Assembly: GCA_002428405.1 (NCBI GenBank) | Contig: DIWD01000077.1 | Location: forward strand, 5,925-11,343 | Length of the DNA: 5,419 nucleotides | Direction of reading: 5' to 3' | From: a bacterium UBA6115 | Lineage (GTDB): Bacteria > Bacillota_A > Clostridia > Christensenellales > Aristaeellaceae | Program-made: the position numbers and the translations under genes | Shown here: positions 1-4,904 of the stretch, in pieces | How the letters are laid out: every line of letters begins with the position of its first letter | Numbering within the stretch: the stretch's first letter is position 1 | Notes under the pieces: generated by a model | What the model saw: only the letters and a program-made list of their open reading frames with translations | Databases searched by the model: none | Told to the model about the DNA's origin: nothing

Positions 1-242
1 CCGATGCCGAACTCCACCTTCAAAGGCTGTCGCCGGGTGAACACGGCGGTGCCGGAATAGCCCTTCTTTTCAGCCGAATGCCAGAAATCCTCATAGCCCG
101 GCGGGTCATATTCGGCCTGACCGGGCTGCATCTTGGTCTCCTGCAGGCAGAAAAAATCCGCGTCCTGCGCGATAAAGGCCTCGTCGAAGTTTTTCCCCAG
201 CACGGCCCGGAAGCCGTTGACGTTCCATGAGACGAATTTCAT
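1..242 (-). CDS. exoA: Exodeoxyribonuclease III / AP endonuclease (ExoA), N-terminal part, cut by window edge
   Basis: Translating the complement gives the first 80 residues of an ExoIII-family AP endonuclease. The enzyme cleaves DNA 5' of abasic sites and removes 3' blocking groups in base excision repair, in the cytoplasm. Visible hallmarks are the N-terminal MKFVSWNVNG with Asn7, the metal-binding Glu35 in LQETK, and the GYSGTA motif at residues 61-66. The family is usually about 250-260 residues, so about two thirds lies outside the window, including the catalytic Asp and His motifs. The start is the ATG at 242-240, preceded by a good AAAAGGAGA ribosome binding site (256-248). Its 5' region is shared with the divergent aldo-keto reductase gene, and a promoter-like element lies at 283-310. 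Family assignment is firm; ExoA rather than another ExoIII paralogue rests on resemblance to the Bacillus protein. Confidence 0.95.
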   Translation of the reverse strand, partial: MKFVSWNVNGFRAVLGKNFDEAFIAQDADFFCLQETKMQPGQAEYDPPGYEDFWHSAEKKGYSGTAVFTRRQPLKVEFGI

Positions 243-278
243 GCCGCTCTCCTTTTGCGTAAAGTAAAAGCCGTTTGG

Positions 279-307
279 TTGAAGTATACCCCGGGCGGGG
301 GTATAAT
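279..307 (+). promoter_or_regulatory. Predicted sigma-70-type promoter of the aldo-keto reductase gene
   Basis: A -35-like TTGAAG (279-284) and a perfect -10 TATAAT (302-307) are separated by the ideal 17 bp. A transcript would start near 313-315, leaving a leader of about 45 bases before the ATG at 360. The spacer and the first bases of the -10 are occupied by the inverted repeat at 285-305, so a bound protein would compete with RNA polymerase. Probably drives the 360-1373 and 1386-2279 genes together. Confidence 0.65.
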
Positions 308-310
308 CAA
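283..310 (-). promoter_or_regulatory. Predicted sigma-70-type promoter of exoA
   Basis: Read on the minus strand, a -35-like TTGATT (310-305) is followed after 16 bp by a -10-like TATACT (288-283). This would start transcription about 35 bases before the exoA ATG. Each hexamer matches consensus at 4 or 5 of 6 positions. The element interlocks with the oppositely directed promoter at 279-307. Prediction by eye only. Confidence 0.55.
285..305. promoter_or_regulatory. Perfect inverted repeat, candidate operator between divergent promoters
   Basis: TATACCCC (285-292) and GGGGTATA (298-305) form perfect 8-bp arms around a 5-bp GC spacer. The repeat overlaps both -10 elements and fills the spacers of the two divergent promoters, a classical position for a repressor site. 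AT-flanked C-tract/G-tract dyads of this shape resemble known operators of the CsoR/RcnR/FrmR/CstR repressor family, which sense metals, formaldehyde or sulfur species. That family link is inference; no such regulator is encoded in the window. An RNA hairpin role is unlikely because it lies upstream of both predicted start sites. Confidence 0.6.
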
Positions 311-359
311 GGGGAAGCGGCATGATTTCAGACAGTTATCGGGCCGCGCCGGAGGACAA

Positions 360-1373
360 ATGTATAAGGCAGATGAAAAACGCTATCAGGCGATGCAGTA
401 TAAGCGCGCGGGCAGGAGCGGCCTGAAGCTGCCCTTCGTGTCCCTGGGCCTGTGGCACAACTTCGGCAGCATCTTCCCCTATGAGAACAGCCGGGAGATG
501 GTGCTGGGGGCCTTTGACCTGGGCATCACGCATTTTGACCTGGCCAACAACTACGGCCCGCTGCCCGGCACGGCGGAGGAGACTTTCGGAAGGATCCTCA
601 GGCAGGACCTGGCCCCGCACCGGGACGAGCTCATCATCTCCACCAAGGCGGGCTACCTCATGTGGGAGGGCCCCTACGGCGAGTGGGGCAGCCGCAAGGG
701 GATGCTGGCCAGCCTGGACGCGAGCCTGAAACGCATGGGGCTTTCCTATGTGGACATCTTCTATTCCCACCGCCCGGACCCTGACACACCGCTGGAGGAG
801 ACCATGGGCGCGCTGGCGCAGGCAGTGAACAGCGGCAAGGCGCTGTACGCGGCGATCTCCAACTACGGGCCGGAGCGCGCCGCCCAAGCGGCGGACCTGC
901 TGGAAAATATGGGCATCCACTGCCTTCTCCACCAGCCGCGCTACAACCTGTTCGACCGGGGGCCGGAGGGCGGGCTATACAGGGTGCTGGAGGAAAAGGG
1001 CATCGGCGCGATCCCCTTCTCCCCATTGGCGCAGGGGCTGCTGACCGACCGCTACCTCAACGGGATACCGGAGGATTCACGGGCGGCGGGCGGAAGCGTA
1101 TTCCTCAAAAAGGAGCAGTTCACCCCCTCCCTGCTGGACAAGATCCGCGCCCTCAACAACATTGCCGCCTCGCGCGGGCAGAGCCTGGCGCAGATGGCGC
1201 TCAGCTGGCTTCACAACAGCCCGGTCACCGCGTCCGTCATCATCGGGGCCAGCCGGCTCTCCCAGATCAGGGACTGCGCCAAGGCGCAGGACGGCGCACC
1301 GTTCAGCGCTGAGGAACTGAAAAGGATCGACGAAATCACCCTGGCACGCCCGGCAGCCTTCCAAAAAGCATAA
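360..1373 (+). CDS. yghZ: YghZ-type NADPH-dependent aldo-keto reductase
   Basis: A cytoplasmic (beta/alpha)8-barrel aldo-keto reductase of 337 residues, the normal length for the YghZ/voltage-channel beta-subunit-like branch. The E. coli relative reduces L-glyceraldehyde 3-phosphate and methylglyoxal. The family signature GLKLPFVSLGLWHNFG spans residues 21-36. The catalytic tetrad is complete: Asp60 and Tyr65 (HFDLANNYG), Lys96 (ISTKAGY) and His137 (YSHRPDPDTPLEE). Cofactor-contacting segments are SNYG (167-170), Gln192, SPLAQGLL (221-228) and IGASRLSQI (295-303). The start chosen is the ATG at 360, preceded by GGAGG at 351-355; the upstream in-frame TTG at 255 would run through the promoter and exoA leader. 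Only 12 bp separate it from the next gene, so the two are likely co-transcribed. The true substrate cannot be read from the sequence; a general aldehyde-detoxifying role is likely. Confidence 0.93.
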   Translation: MYKADEKRYQAMQYKRAGRSGLKLPFVSLGLWHNFGSIFPYENSREMVLGAFDLGITHFDLANNYGPLPGTAEETFGRILRQDLAPHRDELIISTKAGYLMWEGPYGEWGSRKGMLASLDASLKRMGLSYVDIFYSHRPDPDTPLEETMGALAQAVNSGKALYAAISNYGPERAAQAADLLENMGIHCLLHQPRYNLFDRGPEGGLYRVLEEKGIGAIPFSPLAQGLLTDRYLNGIPEDSRAAGGSVFLKKEQFTPSLLDKIRALNNIAASRGQSLAQMALSWLHNSPVTASVIIGASRLSQIRDCAKAQDGAPFSAEELKRIDEITLARPAAFQKA

Positions 1374-1385
1374 GGGGGAATGAAC

Positions 1386-2279
1386 ATGCCAGAGATCATC
1401 CGGACCTACCGGGAGCAGGCGCCGGAAAGCCGCTTCATCGGGATTTGCTACAGCGACGGGGACAGGGCGGACGGCGGCTTTGCCTCCTGCTGGGAGGACT
1501 GGTTCAAAAAGGGGCGCTTTGAGCAGCTCAGCCCGCTGGCAACGCAGGCGTGGCGCGCCGCCTTCCCCGAGGCGGACAGCTACATCGGCCTGATGCGGAT
1601 GAGCGACAAGGAGCCGTTCCAGTACTGGATCGGCCTGTTCCTGCCGCCGGGCACGGAAGCGCCTGAGGGGTATGCGCAGGTGGATTTCCCCGCCGCCGAT
1701 CTGGGCGTCTGCCTCATCAAAGGGAAGGAACCGGAGATCTTCCGGCAGTGCGAGGCCAGTCTTCAGAGGATGGAGGCAGAAGACCTCACCCTGAAAAAGG
1801 ACGCCCAGGGGACCTGGTGGTCCATGGAGCGTTACCAGTGCCCGCGTTACACGCAGCCTGACGGGGAGGGAAACAAGATCCTGGACCTGGTATTCTTAAT
1901 TGAACCACAGGAGGAAATGCCCCTCTCTCTGGAGGGGATCAGTTACTGCGAAGGCTGCTTTGCCGCCTTTTCCAGGGAGACGTGCCCGGAGTGCGGAAAG
2001 AAAGGCGCCGCAATCCAGGCAGACGACCCCATCCTGATCGGCGAGCTGCCGGGCCCCCTGCGCAACGCCCTGCAGATCGCCTTCCAGGCGACGGAGATAC
2101 CCTTCACCGCCATGCCCACCAAGGGGCTGGGCTTTACCATGTCGGCCGGGGACATCCTGGAAACCTACATGGTGTACGTGCCCTATGAACGTTCCGCGGA
2201 GGCGCTTGAGGCCTTCCGCGCAGTACTGAATGAATGGCGGAAAGAAGGCGCAGACGAAGGCGGGGAAGAGCAGCGATAA
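1386..2279 (+). CDS. GyrI-like effector-binding protein with zinc ribbon and DUF2007-like tail
   Basis: A 297-residue, apparently cytoplasmic protein of three parts. Residues about 2-175 look like the GyrI/AraC-type effector-binding fold as found in stand-alone proteins: SRFIGICYSDGD near the start, YIGLMRM..EPFQYWIGLFLP (66-87), VDFPAADLGVC, and a WWSMERYQCPRY block with Glu148, where this fold often carries a ligand-contacting acidic residue. A C-X2-C-X8-C-X2-C zinc ribbon follows (Cys188, 191, 200, 203). The tail, about 214-280 (DDPILIGELPGPLRNALQIAF...ETYMVYVPYERSAEAL), resembles DUF2007, a putative signal-transducing domain. No DNA-binding helix-turn-helix is present. The ATG at 1386 is preferred over the ATG at 1380 because GGGGGA (1374-1379) is then 6 bases upstream instead of touching the codon. 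It lies 12 bp after the aldo-keto reductase stop. Likely a small-molecule-binding partner or sensor; exact function unknown. Confidence 0.8.
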   Translation: MPEIIRTYREQAPESRFIGICYSDGDRADGGFASCWEDWFKKGRFEQLSPLATQAWRAAFPEADSYIGLMRMSDKEPFQYWIGLFLPPGTEAPEGYAQVDFPAADLGVCLIKGKEPEIFRQCEASLQRMEAEDLTLKKDAQGTWWSMERYQCPRYTQPDGEGNKILDLVFLIEPQEEMPLSLEGISYCEGCFAAFSRETCPECGKKGAAIQADDPILIGELPGPLRNALQIAFQATEIPFTAMPTKGLGFTMSAGDILETYMVYVPYERSAEALEAFRAVLNEWRKEGADEGGEEQR

Positions 2280-2386
2280 GGACGGTCCCTGCCCGTACCG
2301 CAGCGCTGGCGGAGGGGCCTTACTGGAAAAGCGGGACAAAGGAAATGCCTGTCCAGGGTTTCCAAATATTTTAGGAGGATTGCAGT
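2280..2386. other. Intergenic gap between the GyrI-like and DUF4282-like genes
   Basis: This 107-bp gap carries the strong AGGAGG ribosome binding site (2373-2378) of the next gene. I see no clear terminator: a short CCGC/GCGG stem near 2299-2313 has no T-run. I also see no well-formed -35/-10 pair. Whether 2387-3130 has its own promoter or is read through from the upstream operon is open. Confidence 0.4.
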
Positions 2387-2803
2387 ATGTACTACAGCGA
2401 CTTCGGCATCGGTTCCTCATCCATCGTCATCTTTATCCTGGCAGTGATCGCGGCGGCGTTGATCGCCTTCTTCTTCCTGAGCGCTGCCCGCAGGGACACC
2501 TACAAGGGATTCGGGTCCCAGGTCAGCGGCCTGTTCAACTTCACGAAATACCTCGTCCCGATGATCCTGAAGTTTCTGTACGCCTTCGCGACCGCTTACG
2601 CAATCTTCAATGGCCTATACATCCTGTTCAGCGGCAGCATTTTCGGGCTGATTTACCTGCTTGCCGGGCCGATCGTCGTCCGGATCGGGTTTGAGCTGAC
2701 GATGCTGATGTATTCCATCCACGAGGAACTCGTACGCGTGCGGAAAGCCGCGGAAAGCAAGGCGGACCGTGAAGCCAGGCAAGCGCCCCCTCAGCTGGGC
2801 TGA
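2387..2803 (+). CDS. Small DUF4282-like integral membrane protein
   Basis: A 138-residue membrane protein of unknown function. Predicted membrane segments are residues about 11-34, 57-80 and 83-108, with a short soluble link (35-56) and a charged, Lys/Arg/Glu-rich C-terminal tail (112-138). The stretch GLIYLLAGPIVVRIGFEL followed by MLMYSIHEELVRVRK matches the DUF4282 pattern: a glycine-rich membrane segment, then Arg-x3-Glu-Leu, then an aromatic helix ending at the membrane face. By the positive-inside rule the tail is probably cytoplasmic. The ATG at 2387 has an ideal AGGAGG 8 bases upstream (2373-2378). The next gene starts 45 bp downstream on the same strand. The DUF4282 assignment is by recognition of the pattern, and DUF4282 itself has no established role. 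Confidence 0.8.
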   Translation: MYYSDFGIGSSSIVIFILAVIAAALIAFFFLSAARRDTYKGFGSQVSGLFNFTKYLVPMILKFLYAFATAYAIFNGLYILFSGSIFGLIYLLAGPIVVRIGFELTMLMYSIHEELVRVRKAAESKADREARQAPPQLG

Positions 2804-2848
2804 CATCAGAACGTATATCAGCCAGCCACCGGGGGCGCGGCCAGGCAC

Positions 2849-3130
2849 ATGTTGATTCTGCTGGTTACCATCAGCCTGCGCGCGCCCTGGTGCTCAAGCC
2901 TGAAGGATAAGCGCTCCCTTGTAAAGCCGCTGATTCTCGGTCTCAGGCGCTCCTTCAACGCAAGCATCATCGAAAGCGGGCATCAGGACGCGCACAGCCT
3001 GGCCGAACTGAGCGTCGCGGTCCTCGCCGCGGACAAAGCCCAGGCGGACGGTATCGCCGAGCGCCTCTACCGCGCTGTCGAATCCTCGACCGACGCGGAA
3101 ATCATCGGGTGGGCGTGCGAATTCCGCTGA
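2849..3130 (+). CDS. DUF503 / YlxP-like small protein
   Basis: A 93-residue cytoplasmic protein matching DUF503 in length and layout: a hydrophobic first strand (MLILLVTISL), the signature SLKDKRS at residues 17-23, a basic amphipathic helix (LGLRRSFNASI, 31-40), the HQDAHSLAELSVAVLAAD core (46-62, where family members typically carry a xQDxWqrA element) and a C-terminal strand DAEIIGWACEF. The family includes Bacillus YlxP, usually encoded between infB and rbfA and linked to ribosome function. Here it sits beside a membrane protein instead. The ribosome binding site is weak (only CAGG, at 2842-2845), which suggests low expression or dependence on translation of the upstream gene. A possible terminator overlaps its stop codon. 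Confidence 0.85.
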   Translation: MLILLVTISLRAPWCSSLKDKRSLVKPLILGLRRSFNASIIESGHQDAHSLAELSVAVLAADKAQADGIAERLYRAVESSTDAEIIGWACEFR

Positions 3131-3149
3131 ATCCCGATATTTTTGTTGT
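3104..3149 (+). terminator. Possible rho-independent terminator at the end of the DUF503-like gene
   Basis: ATCGGG (3104-3109) can pair with CCCGAT (3133-3138), with a smaller inner GCG/CGC stem (3117-3119 with 3125-3127). A T-rich run, ATTTTTGTTGTT, follows directly at 3139-3150. The loop is large and the stem short, and it begins inside the coding region. The T-run placement is the main reason for calling it. Confidence 0.35.
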
Positions 3150-3343
3150 TCCGTGAAACGCACTCAGGCCGGACAGATCCCGACCTGACAGATGTGCTCC
3201 CGCATAACAGACGGCAACGCCGGCGAGGCAGCCGGCGTGCCTGTCCACTTCATTTATCTGCCGCTTTTCAGGCTGTATTCACTATAGTAAACCAATCATA
3301 ATTTCAACAATCCAGTGTCGGCCCGCCGTTTGGACCGTAACAC
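3131..3343. other. Gene-free convergent intergenic region
   Basis: No plausible coding region in any frame. Besides the T-rich run and the hairpin listed separately, it holds an AT-rich segment (about 3245-3312) with the 8-bp palindrome ACTATAGT (3282-3289). On the minus strand, TATAGT (3289-3284) has TTGTTG 18 bp upstream or TTGAAA 15 bp upstream, a loose promoter look-alike that would point towards the DUF503-like gene. I see no structured RNA or riboswitch that I recognise. Confidence 0.35.
3214..3241. repeat. GC-rich hairpin in the convergent intergenic region
   Basis: ACGCCGGC (3217-3224) and GCCGGCGT (3231-3238) are perfect inverted arms around a 6-base loop, and flanking GGC/GCC can extend the stem past a bulged A. 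No T-run follows on either strand, so it is not a standard intrinsic terminator. It could be a transcript-stabilising 3' hairpin, a degenerate terminator, or a copy of a dispersed palindromic repeat; only one copy is present here. Confidence 0.5.
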
Positions 3344-3372
3344 AAAGCCCGCCGCCCTGTGCAGCGGGCTTT
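3336..3372 (-). terminator. Rho-independent terminator of the phosphatase-metallopeptidase-msrB operon
   Basis: Perfect 9-bp arms AAAGCCCGC (3344-3352) and GCGGGCTTT (3364-3372) enclose an 11-base loop, starting 11 bases after the msrB stop. Read on the minus strand, the stem ends in TTT and continues TTTGTGTTA, a moderate U-run. The run on the plus strand is only TTT then CCC, so it should work best for the minus strand, though it may also stop transcription entering from the left. Confidence 0.8.
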
Positions 3373-3382
3373 CCCTCAGAGG

Positions 3383-3955
3383 CTACTCGCCGCCTTTCAC
3401 TTCCGGTATCAGGTCCCCGTACCCCTCCTCCTCCATCTTTTCCAGCGGGATGAAGCGCAGGGAGGCGCTGTTGATGCAGTAGCGGGTGCCGTTGGGGCTC
3501 TCCGGGTCGTTCTCAAACACATGACCCAGGTGGGTATCCCCCAGGCGGCTGCGCACCTCAATGCGGACGCGGCCGAAGGACTTGTCTTCCAATTCCTTGA
3601 TGCTCTCTTCGTCCAGGCTGGAGGAAAAAGCCGGCCATCCGCAGGAGCTTTGGTATTTGTCCTTTGAGGAGAACAGCGGCTCCCCGGTCACGATATCGAC
3701 ATAGATGCCCGGAGCATCCGTCTCCCAGTATTCGTTATAATAGGGCTGCTCGGTGCCGGATTCCTGGGTGACGTAATACTGAAGCGGGGAGAGGCGGGCC
3801 TTCAGCTCCTCCGCGGCGGGTTTTTGATACTCCTGGGGGTTCTGTTCGTTCATATTGATGCTGCTTCCTTCCTTGACGGGTTGATTGGGGAGGATGAAGC
3901 CAAGCGCGACCAGCCCCGCCAAAAGCAAGGCCAGCGCCGGTCTGATGATTCCCAT
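3383..3955 (-). CDS. msrB: Peptide-methionine (R)-S-oxide reductase MsrB with N-terminal membrane anchor or signal
   Basis: A 190-residue MsrB, which reduces the R form of methionine sulfoxide in proteins. The catalytic domain covers residues about 54-180. It shows [29 protein letters not shown], the resolving Cys105 in [27 protein letters not shown] with the active-site His residues 142 and 145, and the catalytic Cys160 in [11 protein letters not shown]. The two CXXC zinc motifs found in many MsrBs are absent, as in the PilB-type zinc-free class. A hydrophobic segment (about 4-22) follows the start, with no lipobox Cys, pointing to an uncleaved anchor or a Sec signal and action outside the membrane. 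The start is the ATG at 3955, preceded by a strong GGGAGGAGG (3968-3960). The longer frame back to 4033 overlaps the upstream gene. It lies 31 bp after the metallopeptidase gene, with no visible promoter, so it is co-transcribed. Confidence 0.93.
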   Translation of the reverse strand: MGIIRPALALLLAGLVALGFILPNQPVKEGSSINMNEQNPQEYQKPAAEELKARLSPLQYYVTQESGTEQPYYNEYWETDAPGIYVDIVTGEPLFSSKDKYQSSCGWPAFSSSLDEESIKELEDKSFGRVRIEVRSRLGDTHLGHVFENDPESPNGTRYCINSASLRFIPLEKMEEEGYGDLIPEVKGGE

Positions 3956-3986
3956 GCCCCCTCCTCCCGCGGTGTATGCTTTCCGG

Positions 3987-4883
3987 TCAAATGCCGCTGA
4001 ACGTATCCCAATCGGACAGGTCCCCGGCCTCAAAGCCGCGGCGGAACCATTCCTGCCGCTGGGCGCTGGTGCCGTGGTTGAAGGTGTCCGGGTCGATATA
4101 GCCCTGGGCGCGCTGCTGGATGGCGTCGTCGCCCACGGCGGCGGCCGCGCTCATGGCCTCGTTCAGGTCACCCTTCTCCAGGTAGCCGCGCTCCTGCATA
4201 AACTTTGCCGCGACGCCGGCCAGGTAGTCCGCCTGCAGCTCATAGGCGACGCTGTAGCGGTTGAACTCCTCCTGGCTCAGCGTGCCTGCGGTGACGCGCC
4301 GCCTTAGGGTGCTCAACTGCTGGGTCACGCCCAGCAGGGTCTGCACATGGTGCCCGGCTTCGTGGGCGATGACGTAGCTCATCGCGAAATCGCCCTCCTT
4401 CGCGCCGTAATTCTTCACCAGGGTGCTGTAAAAGCTTAAATCCAGGTAGATGGCCTTGTCGGCCGTGCAGTAAAAGGGGCCGCTGCCGGAGTCCGCCTCG
4501 CCACAGGCGCTTTGCACATAGCCTGAATAGATGACCAGTCGGGGCTCCTCATACTCGACCTGGTACTCAGACTGAGGCAGGATGAGGTTCCAGGTGTCTT
4601 CAATGTCCGCAAGCGCAACGGACACATAGTCGAACAGCTGCTTTTCCTCCGCCGTTTCCGTATAGGCAGCCTGCTGGGAAGTGTCGGGCAAGGCCACCTG
4701 CCCGCCGCCGAAGATGTCCCCCAGAAAACCGCCGTTTCCTGTCAGGAGGAACAGGACCACCGCCGCGATCAGGCCGATGCCGCCGATGCCGCCGGCGAGC
4801 GCCGTGCGCCGCCCGAAACCGCCGGAAGCCTGTCCACGCTGGTCACTGACGTTGCTGCTTTTCCGTCTGCCCTGCCACTTCAT
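3987..4883 (-). CDS. ypfJ: YpfJ-type neutral zinc metallopeptidase, membrane-anchored
   Basis: A 298-residue member of the putative neutral zinc metallopeptidase family (YpfJ, PF04228), full length. It opens with the family's typical [17 protein letters not shown], followed by a Gly-rich single membrane segment (about 30-48, [17 protein letters not shown]) that should place the C-terminal domain outside the cytoplasm. The zinc site HEAGH is at 174-178 (His174, His178, catalytic Glu175). The [10 protein letters not shown] element at 214-223 should provide the third ligand. Cys127 and Cys139 (SACG...FYC) may form a disulfide. The C-terminal block [20 protein letters not shown] (261-280) is typical. 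The ATG at 4883 has GGAAAGG about 10 bases upstream. It sits 21 bp after the phosphatase and 31 bp before msrB. The substrate is unknown for this family; proteolytic activity is assumed from the motif. Confidence 0.93.
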   Translation of the reverse strand: MKWQGRRKSSNVSDQRGQASGGFGRRTALAGGIGGIGLIAAVVLFLLTGNGGFLGDIFGGGQVALPDTSQQAAYTETAEEKQLFDYVSVALADIEDTWNLILPQSEYQVEYEEPRLVIYSGYVQSACGEADSGSGPFYCTADKAIYLDLSFYSTLVKNYGAKEGDFAMSYVIAHEAGHHVQTLLGVTQQLSTLRRRVTAGTLSQEEFNRYSVAYELQADYLAGVAAKFMQERGYLEKGDLNEAMSAAAAVGDDAIQQRAQGYIDPDTFNHGTSAQRQEWFRRGFEAGDLSDWDTFSGI

Positions 4884-4904
4884 AACAGTGAAACCTTTCC
4901 GCGT

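Noticed and set aside
255..359. In-frame N-terminal extension of the aldo-keto reductase from a TTG at 255
   Set aside because: It would translate through the predicted promoter, the inverted repeat and the exoA ribosome binding site, and the extra 35 residues do not resemble the family. The ATG at 360 has GGAGG and gives the normal family N-terminus.
336..932. Long minus-strand open frame opposite the aldo-keto reductase (198 codons)
   Set aside because: It is antisense to a gene with complete catalytic motifs. Its protein is Arg/Val/Ala-rich without recognisable motifs, as expected for the complement of GC-rich coding DNA.
1380..1385. ATG at 1380 as start of the GyrI-like gene
   Set aside because: The GGGGGA ribosome binding site directly abuts this codon; the ATG at 1386 has proper spacing. 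The difference is only two residues and cannot be settled from sequence alone.
1896..2420. Minus-strand frame of 174 codons spanning the GyrI-like gene end and the following gap
   Set aside because: No family resemblance and no ribosome binding site of note, and it is antisense to convincing coding sequence on the plus strand.
2230..2694. Plus-strand frame of 154 codons overlapping the GyrI-like gene end and the DUF4282-like gene
   Set aside because: It is out of frame with both and rich in Arg/Pro/Gly without motifs, whereas the overlapped membrane protein has an ideal ribosome binding site and clear membrane segments.
3956..4033. Longer MsrB start at 4033
   Set aside because: It would overlap the end of the metallopeptidase gene and put 26 extra residues before the hydrophobic signal. 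The ATG at 3955 has a strong GGAGGAGG site.
3885..4307. Plus-strand frame of 140 codons opposite msrB and the metallopeptidase
   Set aside because: It is antisense to two well-supported genes, and its Ala/Val/Leu-rich composition is typical of a shadow frame.
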